Source: an uncultured Rhodocyclaceae bacterium (GTDB lineage Bacteria; Pseudomonadota; Gammaproteobacteria; Burkholderiales; Rhodocyclaceae). Taken from it: DNA of 64,000 nt. The position numbers and the translations under genes were made by a program. Positions within the stretch are counted from its first letter, which is position 1, and the number at the start of each line of letters is the position of its first letter. Of the stretch, positions 48,379 to 56,519 are shown piece by piece. Where the stretch lies: NCBI GenBank assembly GCA_907163225.1, contig OU015322.1, forward strand, positions 744,001 through 808,000, in the 5' to 3' direction. The notes beneath the pieces were generated by a model that was not told the origin of the DNA, ran no database searches, and saw only the letters and a program-made list of their open reading frames with translations.

Positions 48379-48393
48379 CGCTTGAAGCGCCCG
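48362..48393 (-). terminator. Terminator of hom
   Basis: GGCGCTTGAAGCGCC at 48377-48391 is a self-complementary stem. On the minus strand it is followed by TGTTTTTGTTTTTTGG, a long U-run that belongs to copy N of the dispersed motif. It lies 28 bases after the hom stop. Confidence 0.7.
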
Positions 48394-48418
48394 TTTCGCT
48401 GACAAATGCCGGATTTTC

Positions 48419-49729
48419 TTACTGCAGCTCTTCCAGACGAATCCGCTTGACCTTGCCTTTTTGGGCTGACAAGCCTTCGATCTTGGCAATCGCGGCGTCT
48501 GCGGCGCTTTCCTTGCAGACGTGGGTCAGGATGATGATGTCGGTCTCACCCTCGCCCTCTTCCGGCTCGCGCTGCAGCATGGCGTCGATGGAAATACCCT
48601 GGTCGGCCAGGATACGGGTGATATCGGCCAGGACGCCCGGCTTGTCTTCAACGCGAAGGCGCAGGTAGTAACCGGTTTCAATCTCGCTCATCGGCAGGAT
48701 CTGCAGGCTGGACATGGCATCCGGCTGGAAAGCCAGGTGCGGCACGCGGTGGGCGGCATCGGCCGTGGCCAGACGAGTGACATCGACGAGATCGGCGATC
48801 ACGGCCGAAGCAGTCGGCTCGGCACCAGCGCCCTTGCCGTAATACAGCGTCGTACCAACGGCATCGCCCTTGACCATGACGGCGTTCATCGCACCTTCAA
48901 CATTGGCCAGCAGGCGCTTGGCCGGGATCAGCGTCGGATGAACACGCAGTTCAATACCGTTCTCACGGCGCTTGGCGATACCGAGCAGCTTGATGCGGTA
49001 GCCCAGTTGCTCGGCGTACTTGATGTCGGAGGCTTCGAGCTTGGTGATGCCTTCGATGTAAGCCTTGTCGAACTGGACCGGAATGCCGTAAGCGATGGAA
49101 GCGATCAGCGTCGCCTTGTGCGCGGCATCGACACCTTCGATATCGAAGGTCGGATCGGCTTCGGCGTAGCCCAGGCGCTGGGCTTCCTTGAGCACGTCGT
49201 CAAAGGACAGGCCCTTGTCGCGCATTTCGGAGAGGATGAAATTGGTTGTGCCATTGATGATGCCAGCCGCCCATTCGATGCGGTTGGCAGTCAGGCCTTC
49301 ACGCAGGGACTTGATGATGGGAATGCCACCTGCCACCGCTGCCTCGAACGCAACCATGACGCCCTTTTCCTGGGCGGCAGTGAAAATCTCGGTGCCATGC
49401 ACGGCGAGCAGCGCCTTGTTGGCCGTCACGACATGCTTGCCGTTGGCGATGGACTGCATGACGACTTCCTTGGCCACGCCATAGCCGCCGATCAGTTCGA
49501 CGATGATGTCGATTTCCGGATCGTTAACCAGAGAAAAGGCATCGTCAGTGACGCGAGCAGCACCACCGGTGATCTGCTTTGCCAGCTCAACATTCTTGTC
49601 GGCCACGGCCGTAATGCGAATCGGACGACCGGCGCGACGAGTAATTTCTTCCTCGTTGCGCTTGAGAACGGTCCAGGTGCCACCGCCGACGGTGCCGATG
49701 CCGATAAGGCCAACATTGATAGGTTTCAT
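48419..49729 (-). CDS. hom: Homoserine dehydrogenase
   Basis: The 436-residue protein has an NAD(P) domain (NVGLIGIGTVGGGTWTVL), a catalytic domain (GGIPIIKSLREGLTANRIEWAAGIINGTTNFILSEM) and a C-terminal ACT domain (YYLRLRVEDKPGVLADITRILAD) for threonine feedback. It makes homoserine from aspartate semialdehyde. It follows the AlaA-like aminotransferase gene after nine bases. The usual next gene, thrC, lies about 9.7 kb downstream. Confidence 0.97.
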   Translation of the reverse strand: MKPINVGLIGIGTVGGGTWTVLKRNEEEITRRAGRPIRITAVADKNVELAKQITGGAARVTDDAFSLVNDPEIDIIVELIGGYGVAKEVVMQSIANGKHVVTANKALLAVHGTEIFTAAQEKGVMVAFEAAVAGGIPIIKSLREGLTANRIEWAAGIINGTTNFILSEMRDKGLSFDDVLKEAQRLGYAEADPTFDIEGVDAAHKATLIASIAYGIPVQFDKAYIEGITKLEASDIKYAEQLGYRIKLLGIAKRRENGIELRVHPTLIPAKRLLANVEGAMNAVMVKGDAVGTTLYYGKGAGAEPTASAVIADLVDVTRLATADAAHRVPHLAFQPDAMSSLQILPMSEIETGYYLRLRVEDKPGVLADITRILADQGISIDAMLQREPEEGEGETDIIILTHVCKESAADAAIAKIEGLSAQKGKVKRIRLEELQ

Positions 49730-49738
49730 GGTCTTTGC

Positions 49739-50977
49739 TTACTTTTCTTGGTTGGTATGATGACGCTTGCGATAGTTTTCCAGGAAGCGGGCGAGACGAG
49801 CAATCGCCTCCCGCAAATCATCTTCGTGCGGCAGGAATACGAGGCGGAAGTGATCCGGATGCGGCCAGTTGAAGCCCGTACCCTGCACCAGCAACACTTT
49901 TTCTTCCTGCAGCAGTTCAGAGATGAACTGCTGGTCGTTCTTGATCGGATAAACCGCCGGATCAAGTTTCGGGAACATGTACAGCGCGGCTTTCGGCTTG
50001 ACGCAGGAAACCCCCGGAATAGCCGTGATCAACTCATGCGCAATGTCGCGCTGGCGACGCAGGCGACCGCCATCCCTGACCAGGTCGTCAATGCTCTGAT
50101 AGCCACCGAGCGCAGTCTGTATTCCGTGCTGACCCGGCGCGTTGGCACACAGGCGCATCGAAGCCAGCATGTCGAGCCCTTCGATGTAGTCCTTGGCATG
50201 GCGCTTGTCACCGGAAACCACCATCCAGCCAGCCCGATAGCCGCAGGAACGATAGTTCTTCGACAGGCCATTGAAGGTGATCATCAACACATCTTCGGCC
50301 AGCGATGCGATCGAAGTGTGCTTTGCGGCGTCGTACAGCACCTTGTCATAGACCTCGTCGGCGTAGATCGTCAGGTGATGCTTGCGGGCAATATCGATGA
50401 TTTCGTGCAGCAGGTCGTCCGGATAAAGTGCGCCGGTCGGGTTGTTCGGGTTGATGATGACAATCGCCTTGGTATGGGCGTTGATCTTGCTGCGAATATC
50501 GTCAAGATCAGGCAACCAGCCCTTGCTTTCGTCACACAGGTAGTGCTTCGGCGTACCACCGGAAAGGCTGATCGCAGCCGTCCACAGCGGGTAATCCGGG
50601 GCAGGCACCAGCACTTCGTCACCGGCATCAAGCAAGGCATTCATCGCCATGACAATCAGCTCGGACACGCCATTGCCGACGTAGATATCCTCCAGCGTCA
50701 CACCCTTGATGTCCTTCTGCTGGGTGTAGTGCATGATCGCCTTGCGCGCCGCAAAGATACCCTTCGAATCCGTATAGCCGGCCGCATTCGGCAGGTTGCG
50801 GATCATGTCCTGCTGAATTTCTTCCGGCGAATCGAAACCGAACGCGGCCAGATTGCCGATGTTCAGCTTGATGATCTTGTGCCCCTCCTCCTCCATCTGC
50901 TTGGCTTTTTGCAGCACAGGGCCGCGGATGTCATAGCAGACGTTGGCTAGTTTGGCTGACTTCTTGACGTGTTTCAT
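49739..50977 (-). CDS. alaA: AlaA-like alanine/glutamate-pyruvate aminotransferase
   Basis: The 412-residue protein starts at the ATG giving MKHVKKSAKLANVCYDIRGP. It has fold-type I aminotransferase blocks: VGNGVSELIVMAMNALLDAGDEVLVPAPDYPLW, INPNNPTGALYPDDLL and the PLP lysine in FNGLSKNYRSCGYRAGW. It belongs to the AlaA (YfbQ) group, often found upstream of hom in betaproteobacteria. It is divergent from the Mth938-like gene. Confidence 0.92.
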   Translation of the reverse strand: MKHVKKSAKLANVCYDIRGPVLQKAKQMEEEGHKIIKLNIGNLAAFGFDSPEEIQQDMIRNLPNAAGYTDSKGIFAARKAIMHYTQQKDIKGVTLEDIYVGNGVSELIVMAMNALLDAGDEVLVPAPDYPLWTAAISLSGGTPKHYLCDESKGWLPDLDDIRSKINAHTKAIVIINPNNPTGALYPDDLLHEIIDIARKHHLTIYADEVYDKVLYDAAKHTSIASLAEDVLMITFNGLSKNYRSCGYRAGWMVVSGDKRHAKDYIEGLDMLASMRLCANAPGQHGIQTALGGYQSIDDLVRDGGRLRRQRDIAHELITAIPGVSCVKPKAALYMFPKLDPAVYPIKNDQQFISELLQEEKVLLVQGTGFNWPHPDHFRLVFLPHEDDLREAIARLARFLENYRKRHHTNQEK

Positions 50978-51085
50978 GGGAATCTTCCAGCTTGACGGCG
51001 TATGGCCCACAAGGGCCAAAGGTATAATCCTACTTTATCGTATGGTGCACCGCAATTTCGGCGGGCTTTTTGGAATGATCGCGCA

Positions 51086-51457
51086 GTGAAACTACACACT
51101 ACCAACACCGCCGGACTCAACCTGTTCACCGCCTATGGCGATGACTATGCTGCGGTCAACCAGGAAAAACATCAAAAAAACATCATTCTGCTGCCAGACT
51201 CGATCGTTCCGGAATGGACAACGGCAACGGTGATTTCGCTAACCGAAGCCGACATGCAGATTTTGCTTGGCCTGGGCACCGAAATCATCCTGCTCGGTAC
51301 CGGCAAGCGCCTGCGCTTCCCTCCAGGCGAGCTGCTCCGTCCCTTCGCCCAGGCCGGCATCGGCCTCGATGTCATGGATTTGCAAGCTGCCTGCCGCACG
51401 TACAACATCCTTGCAGCAGAAGGTCGCAAGGTTGCTGCCGCCCTGCTCTTCGACTAA
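51086..51457 (+). CDS. Mth938/NDUFAF3-domain protein
   Basis: The 123-residue protein starts at a GTG. It has the pattern NLFTAYGDDYAAVNQEKHQKNIILLPDSIVPEW, ILLGTGKRLRFPP and GLDVMDLQAACRTYNILAAEGR, typical of the Mth938-like fold shared with the complex I assembly factor NDUFAF3. Its role in bacteria is not defined. A weak minus-orientation match to the dispersed motif lies at 51150. Confidence 0.85.
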   Translation: MKLHTTNTAGLNLFTAYGDDYAAVNQEKHQKNIILLPDSIVPEWTTATVISLTEADMQILLGLGTEIILLGTGKRLRFPPGELLRPFAQAGIGLDVMDLQAACRTYNILAAEGRKVAAALLFD

Positions 51458-51466
51458 AAGCCGCGC

Positions 51467-52261
51467 TCAGTCCAGTTTCTTCAGGTATTCCTTGGTGAAA
51501 ATCTTGTCCGGCAAATCGCGCAGCTTCATTTCGCTGTAATCAAGAATTGATTTTTCGCCGCCGCGCAAGGCATCTTCCATGACCAAACGCGTCGGACGAG
51601 TCCGTCCCGCCAATGTCTGGAAATTCTCGTAGCTGCATTTCTTCATCAGGCGATTTGACAGCGAGTAAAACTCAGCCTTCAAAGGCCAGCCCGATTTCTC
51701 GTTGACCCAGTAAACAACGCGCTGATAAGTCACGCTGCGATCCACCGCGGTCAACTCCAGAACGTGATAACTATCGTTGCCAATCTTCTCACTAGAGACG
51801 ATTTTCGGATTGTAGTCGCCGGAAAAATTGGCTCGCGCCAAGTCCCCGTTGGCCACCTGCCCGGTCAAACGCTGAGCCAGCGAAATCCGCACCGGCTGCG
51901 ATACTTCCGGCATGAACACCCACAGATCGCGCCCCTTCATCAGGATAATCTGCCCCCGCTCCGAAGCCGGCTCAGTCACCATGACCACGGTGTTTTCGTT
52001 TCCCTTGGAAAGCACACGGTATTTCCGGGTATCCGCATCTTTGTCCGGACGCAGCGAATTTATTACAATGTCAACCTGAAACCCGTCAGCGGGAAAGCGA
52101 ACTTTGTCCGCCTTTTCTACTATACTTCGGGCAAGCGCATCATCGATCGGCGCAACGCTGGTAGCCTGTGCCGCAACAGTCATCGACTGGAGCAAAAGAA
52201 TAATGCCGGACGCCAGAGCGAAAACCCAGTTGCCATTCCGAACACTGCCATTTCGTACCAT
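51467..52261 (-). CDS. Periplasmic LolA-like outer membrane lipoprotein-sorting protein
   Basis: The 264-residue protein starts at the ATG after GGGAGAAT. It has a signal peptide (WVFALASGIILLLQSMTVAAQA) and the 'outer membrane lipoprotein-sorting' beta-fold pattern (VVMVTEPASERGQIILMKGRDLWVFMPEVSQPVRIS). It is divergent from the ABC ATPase gene by 51 bases. Together with the DUF1302 protein and FtsX-type permeases found nearby, it looks like a LolA/ABC lipid or lipoprotein export system. Its exact cargo is unknown. Confidence 0.85.
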   Translation of the reverse strand: MVRNGSVRNGNWVFALASGIILLLQSMTVAAQATSVAPIDDALARSIVEKADKVRFPADGFQVDIVINSLRPDKDADTRKYRVLSKGNENTVVMVTEPASERGQIILMKGRDLWVFMPEVSQPVRISLAQRLTGQVANGDLARANFSGDYNPKIVSSEKIGNDSYHVLELTAVDRSVTYQRVVYWVNEKSGWPLKAEFYSLSNRLMKKCSYENFQTLAGRTRPTRLVMEDALRGGEKSILDYSEMKLRDLPDKIFTKEYLKKLD

Positions 52262-52312
52262 GAATATTCTCCCGCACAATCCTGATGTAAATTTTGACGG
52301 TAGCAGAGCCTC

Positions 52313-53062
52313 ATGAGCGTTGTCCGAGTCGAACACGTCTTCAAGGATTACCAGCTTGGCGAACAGACCGTCCAAGCGTTGAATGATATTACATGGTCTA
52401 TTGACGCTGGCGTCTTTCTCGCCATCTCCGGCCCCTCCGGAAGCGGCAAGACAACCTTGCTCAACCTGATCGGCTGCATCGACAAGCCGACAAGCGGCAA
52501 GATATTCATCAACGAAGAAGATGTCTCCGAAAAAACCCCGAACGAACTAGCCGACCTGCGCTCTCGTTCGATTGGATTCGTCTTTCAGACGTTCAATTTG
52601 CTTCCGGTACTGTCTGCCGCCGAAAACGTCGAATATCCTCTACTGAGACGCGACGACATCTCCGCTGAAGAGCGGAAAAAACGTGTTAACTACTTCCTGG
52701 ATATCGTCGGCCTGACCAAATTCGCCGATCACCGCCCCAACCAGCTCAGCGGCGGCCAACGCCAACGGGTTGCGATTGCCCGCGCCCTGGCCATCAAACC
52801 AAGCATCGTCCTCGCCGACGAACCAACCGCCAATCTCGACAAGGCAACAGGCCGGGAAATTCTCAGCCTGATGAAGCAAATCAACCGTCGCCTGAAGACA
52901 ACCTTCATCTTCTCCACACACGACCAAAAAGTCATCGACCGTGCCGACCGTCTGGTGCAAATGGAAGACGGCTGCATCACCGCCTTCGGCGTCCGCAACG
53001 CCATTGACAAGACATGGAGTCTGGCGCGCGTCCGCCCCGTAGCCGACTCCGAAGACGAATAA
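52313..53062 (+). CDS. LolD/MacB-type ABC transporter ATPase
   Basis: The 249-residue ATPase has Walker A GPSGSGKTT, the LolD/MacB block IGFVFQTFNLLPVLSAAENVEYPL, signature LSGGQRQRVA and Walker B VLADEPTANLDK. ATPases of this kind pair with FtsX/MacB-type permeases. The nearest such permeases are 5.5 kb downstream (58542 and 59780). It is followed after 29 bases by the DUF1302 gene. Confidence 0.9.
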   Translation: MSVVRVEHVFKDYQLGEQTVQALNDITWSIDAGVFLAISGPSGSGKTTLLNLIGCIDKPTSGKIFINEEDVSEKTPNELADLRSRSIGFVFQTFNLLPVLSAAENVEYPLLRRDDISAEERKKRVNYFLDIVGLTKFADHRPNQLSGGQRQRVAIARALAIKPSIVLADEPTANLDKATGREILSLMKQINRRLKTTFIFSTHDQKVIDRADRLVQMEDGCITAFGVRNAIDKTWSLARVRPVADSEDE

Positions 53063-53091
53063 ACACACATAAACACCCACAGGAACACCCA

Positions 53092-54429
53092 GTGCACACC
53101 CCGAAAACCACCTTCCATTTGAGCGTTCTTGCCGCCTTCTTTCTATCGCTCAGCGCCAACGCTGCCGACGATTCATTGAACCGTGATTCGCTATTTGGCG
53201 ACGACCTTCCCAAGCTCTCATCCTCACCGAAAGAAGCCGGCCCTGGCATCAAAGGCTTCGTCCAGTTCGAAGCGGCTCGCACCATCGCCGCCCCGGCACA
53301 TTGGTCCAAGCTACGCACCCGCGCCGAACTAGGCAGTTCCGGTAAGTTGGGTGAAGGCCTGAAGTGGAAACTGGGCGCCCGTCTTGACTATGATTTTGCG
53401 TACGCAATCAACGATTTCTACTCCTCTGAGGTAGAAAAAAACCAGCGCTACGGTGTAGAACTACGCGAAAACTATCTTGACTACAGCAACGGCAACTGGG
53501 ATTTCCGCTTCGGCAAACAACACGTTGTCTGGGGCGAAATGGTCGGCCTTTTCTTCGCCGACGTAGTCTCTGCCCGCGACCTTCGCGAATTCGTACTTCC
53601 GGAATTCGATCAAATGCGTACCCCCCAATGGGCGGCCCGCGCCGAATATTTCGCCGATGATTTTCATGCAGAATTGTTGTGGATTCCTGTAGCCAGCTAC
53701 GACAACATAGGCAAGCCCGGCGCCGAGTTCTACCCGATGCCTACAACCCCGAACGTGCGCTATCTCCAGGAAATTCGGCCGCAACGTGATTCAGACAACA
53801 TGAACTACGGTCTACGCCTGTCAACCCTGAAAAACGGCTGGGACATCTCGGGCTTCTACTACCGCAGCACCGACATCAGCCCAACCTTTTACCGTCAATT
53901 CGATGGCCCCACAGCAGTCTTTCAAGCACGCCACGACCGAATTCATCAGTACGGAAGCACCATCTCCAAGGACTTTGGCGACGTCGTCCTAAAGGCCGAA
54001 GGCGTATATACAAAAGGCCGCAGTTTCAGCATTCTAGACTTGAGCGACAGCGACGGGGTCGTTCAGCAAAACACCCTCGACTGGGCTGTCGGCCTGGATT
54101 TCACCCTTCCAGCTGAAAGCCGTTTCAACGTTCAACTATTCCAGCGTCGTTACTCCAACTACAACGCCACTCAGATTCCTGACAAGGAAGAAAATGGCTA
54201 CAGCCTATTACTCAATACAAAGTTCATCAATAAATGGGAGGCGCAAGCTATCTTCATTTCCAGCCTGAACCGGAGCGATTGGCTACTGCGCCCACGACTA
54301 GCCTGGAATTTTGAACGCAATTGGCGCCTGCTCCTTGGCGCTGACATATTCAAAGGGCCTGCGACCGGCCTTTTTGGAAGATACGATCAACAAGACCGCA
54401 TCTACTCAGAGGTTCGCTACAGCTTCTAA
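53092..54429 (+). CDS. DUF1302-like outer-membrane protein
   Basis: The 445-residue protein starts at a GTG after AGGA. It has a signal peptide (LSVLAAFFLSLSANA) and a beta-barrel pattern of alternating aromatic and polar residues. The segment DFRFGKQHVVWGEMVGLFFADVVSARDLREF is typical of DUF1302, and the protein ends in the outer-membrane C-terminal signature (SEVRYSF). It probably forms the outer-membrane part of the export system with the ATPase before it. Confidence 0.85.
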   Translation: MHTPKTTFHLSVLAAFFLSLSANAADDSLNRDSLFGDDLPKLSSSPKEAGPGIKGFVQFEAARTIAAPAHWSKLRTRAELGSSGKLGEGLKWKLGARLDYDFAYAINDFYSSEVEKNQRYGVELRENYLDYSNGNWDFRFGKQHVVWGEMVGLFFADVVSARDLREFVLPEFDQMRTPQWAARAEYFADDFHAELLWIPVASYDNIGKPGAEFYPMPTTPNVRYLQEIRPQRDSDNMNYGLRLSTLKNGWDISGFYYRSTDISPTFYRQFDGPTAVFQARHDRIHQYGSTISKDFGDVVLKAEGVYTKGRSFSILDLSDSDGVVQQNTLDWAVGLDFTLPAESRFNVQLFQRRYSNYNATQIPDKEENGYSLLLNTKFINKWEAQAIFISSLNRSDWLLRPRLAWNFERNWRLLLGADIFKGPATGLFGRYDQQDRIYSEVRYSF

Positions 54430-54462
54430 AACCATTCTATGTGTCGGTTTTTTTTACACTAC

Positions 54463-54482
54463 ACTCAAAAAAATATTTGAGT
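54463..54482. promoter_or_regulatory. AT-rich palindrome, possible activator site for the sigma-54 promoter
   Basis: ACTCAAA and TTTGAGT pair around six bases. It lies about 90-105 bases before the predicted start of the sigma-54 transcript, a usual distance for an enhancer-binding protein. It could alternatively be a weak hairpin after the DUF1302 gene. Confidence 0.35.
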
Positions 54483-54541
54483 ACGCTGACAAATAAAAAA
54501 ATATTCAAAATAATCAGCATCTTAAAAATAACACAACCATC

Positions 54542-54558
54542 TGGCATGCAGATTGCTT
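54542..54558 (+). promoter_or_regulatory. Sigma-54 (-24/-12) promoter of the PEP-CTERM gene
   Basis: TGGCATGCAGATTGCTT matches the sigma-54 consensus TGGCAC-N5-TTGCW except for one base, with the GG and GC pairs ten bases apart. It is 59 bases before the start codon. In Zoogloea-type bacteria, PEP-CTERM and exopolysaccharide genes are known to be driven by RpoN with the PrsK/PrsR two-component system. Confidence 0.8.
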
Positions 54559-54617
54559 GATACTTTCCGCGTAAGCACTCACCGCCACTCTTAATGTGTA
54601 CAACCAGGAGATCCAAT

Positions 54618-55424
54618 ATGATTACTCTCAAAAAATACGTTCGCACCGCCGTGGCGAGCGCCGTTATCGCCCTCGGCGCCGGCGCAGCCTCCACCGCCAT
54701 GGCAGCAAGCCTTCCTTTTACAGTCGACCCGACCGCTTTTGGTGGCTCTTCAATTTTTACTGCTGACTTCGTCAGTGGTCAGTCGTCAGCTCTAATTACT
54801 AGTTTGGGCGGTAACAACTATCAGTCCCAAGGCTGGATCACATACACTGGCTTCAAAAACGGCGCCTCTACTGTGAATGGCCTCGTATCTGGTGTGAATA
54901 CTTTTTACGATCTATTTGCTACCTTTACTCAGACGTTTAGCTGCGGATCAGCCTTGGGCGTTGGCGTTACCTGTGGCGTAACCAGCATCGACCTGAAGCT
55001 CTATGCTGATGCTGGCTTCGGAAACACCTACGTTTCAGCTGCACTACCGGGTACAGCAGCCAGCGTAACTGACACCGATGCCGACGACGTATTGCTGGCC
55101 TTCGCTGACACCGTGACTTCTGGCGTTGCTGGCTTGGATGTTCTAGGGGGTGCGTTCGAGAATGTAAACACAAACTTCGTTCTGACCAACGCTGGAAAGG
55201 CTTATTTCATCGCCCCAATCCCGTTCCACGAATTGGCTTTTAGCACCTTCAACAATACCACTCAAGGCATTGCATGCGCCCCCGATTGCGCAGCTGCAAC
55301 CACCGTTGCAGTTAATAGTGAAGTTGGTGGCTCAGACTTCAACAAGATTCCGGAACCCGCTACGCTGGCCTTGGTTGGTCTCGGCCTTCTCGGTATGGGC
55401 GCATCTCGTCGTCGCAAGGCCTAA
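54618..55424 (+). CDS. pepA: PEP-CTERM surface protein, PepA-like flocculation protein
   Basis: The 268-residue protein starts at the ATG after AGGAG. It has a signal peptide (VASAVIALGAGAASTAMA) and a C-terminal sorting signal KIPEPATLALVGLGLLG followed by a basic end (RRRKA), recognised by exosortase XrtA. The mature part is Gly/Ser/Thr/Asn-rich with few lysines. It resembles the flocculation-associated PepA protein of Zoogloea. It should be exported, cleaved at PEP and anchored with exopolysaccharide. The exosortase gene itself is outside this window. Confidence 0.85.
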   Translation: MITLKKYVRTAVASAVIALGAGAASTAMAASLPFTVDPTAFGGSSIFTADFVSGQSSALITSLGGNNYQSQGWITYTGFKNGASTVNGLVSGVNTFYDLFATFTQTFSCGSALGVGVTCGVTSIDLKLYADAGFGNTYVSAALPGTAASVTDTDADDVLLAFADTVTSGVAGLDVLGGAFENVNTNFVLTNAGKAYFIAPIPFHELAFSTFNNTTQGIACAPDCAAATTVAVNSEVGGSDFNKIPEPATLALVGLGLLGMGASRRRKA

Positions 55425-55450
55425 ATCGCTTAGCAAAACGCTACAGACTC

Positions 55451-55481
55451 AAAAGCCTCACATATTCGTGGGGCTTTTTTT
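55451..55481 (+). terminator. Rho-independent terminator of the PEP-CTERM gene
   Basis: AAAAGCCTCAC and GTGGGGCTTTT pair around ATATTC, ending in T7. The hairpin closes the single-gene transcript. Confidence 0.85.
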
Positions 55482-55613
55482 CGGTCTCAATTTTCACGCA
55501 GATTGCCCGGCAATTACTTATTTCAGAATTCCTCACTGACATTGATATAGATATTTATCGACATGTCGGATAGTCTTAAGCACGTATAAACGCTTAATAG
55601 ACGGAGAAGTAAC

Positions 55614-56492
55614 ATGCCCAGCTTACCGGTTCTCAGGCAGCTTTTTCGGGAGGTAGCTTCGCGCAAAGACTCTTGGCGCATTCCCGAGCCAAATCTTGTC
55701 ATGGAGGATGCCGATCAGGTAACTTCTTTCCACGAGGCGGGTCGCGAAGACGGCGTAATGGCTCCGCTGTATCTCTTCCATGCCGTTCAAATCTGCGAGG
55801 TAATCAAGCCGGGTGATACCGTTGTAGATTTGGGTTGCGGGCCAGCCAATCAACTGGGGCTAATCGCGGCGCTGAACCCAGATGTGAAGTTTATCGGTAT
55901 TGATCTCTCAGACGAAATGCTGGGCATGGCCGAACGCAATCTGAAGGACAAGGGGATCACAAATGTAACGCTCATGCATGGCGACATCACCGACTTGAAT
56001 ATGCTTGGGGCAGCCAGCGTAGATGCAGTGATGACGACGGTTGTTCTGCATCATCTGCCAGACGAGGCTTCGCTGTTTCGTTGTTTCTCCGAGGTGCAGC
56101 GCGTCCTCAAACCAGGTGGCGGACTTTATCTTGTTGATTTCGCTCACCTGAAGACTGAAGCTGCGATTCATTACTTCGCCTATCAGTACGAAGGCCGGCA
56201 ACCCGAAATCTTCGCTGTCGATTACCTCAACTCGCTTCGTGCTGCATTTGAGCTGGATACTTGGGAAAGAGGTTGGTCAAAACATCTGAAGGATTTTGGT
56301 GATTTGCACTCGACATTCATGGTTCCGTACATGGTATCAGCCAAAAGCCCCTCCCGTAGAGCGCTGCCCGATCCGATGCTAAAGCAGTTGAATGAATTTT
56401 ATCTTGGCATGCCTTCGTACCAACAGACAGACTTCAATGATCTGGCCACTTTCTTCCGCTTCGGCGGTTTGAAATCACCGAACATCGTCTGA
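55614..56492 (+). CDS. SAM-dependent methyltransferase
   Basis: The 292-residue protein has the SAM loop TVVDLGCGPANQLGLIAALNPDVKFIGIDLSDEMLGMAERN and the later block LHHLPDEASLFRCFSEVQRVLKPGGGLYLVDF. This is the UbiE/class I type. An ACGGAGAAGT ribosome site precedes the ATG. It lies between the PEP-CTERM gene and a convergent nitroreductase gene. The substrate is unknown. Codon use is more A/T-rich than in the 10-50 kb region. Confidence 0.85.
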   Translation: MPSLPVLRQLFREVASRKDSWRIPEPNLVMEDADQVTSFHEAGREDGVMAPLYLFHAVQICEVIKPGDTVVDLGCGPANQLGLIAALNPDVKFIGIDLSDEMLGMAERNLKDKGITNVTLMHGDITDLNMLGAASVDAVMTTVVLHHLPDEASLFRCFSEVQRVLKPGGGLYLVDFAHLKTEAAIHYFAYQYEGRQPEIFAVDYLNSLRAAFELDTWERGWSKHLKDFGDLHSTFMVPYMVSAKSPSRRALPDPMLKQLNEFYLGMPSYQQTDFNDLATFFRFGGLKSPNIV

Positions 56493-56519
56493 CCATCAAG
56501 CAACGAGAAAAATAGCCTT

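Noticed and set aside
48521-50950. 809-codon open frame opposite hom and alaA
   Set aside because: Both genes on the minus strand are well supported; the antisense reading is a shadow of codon bias.
51150-51181. Minus-strand TGTTTTTCC then TGGTTGACCGCAGC in the Mth938-like gene
   Set aside because: A partial match with an extra base; the codons encode the normal AAVNQEKHQKN region, so it is not listed as a copy.
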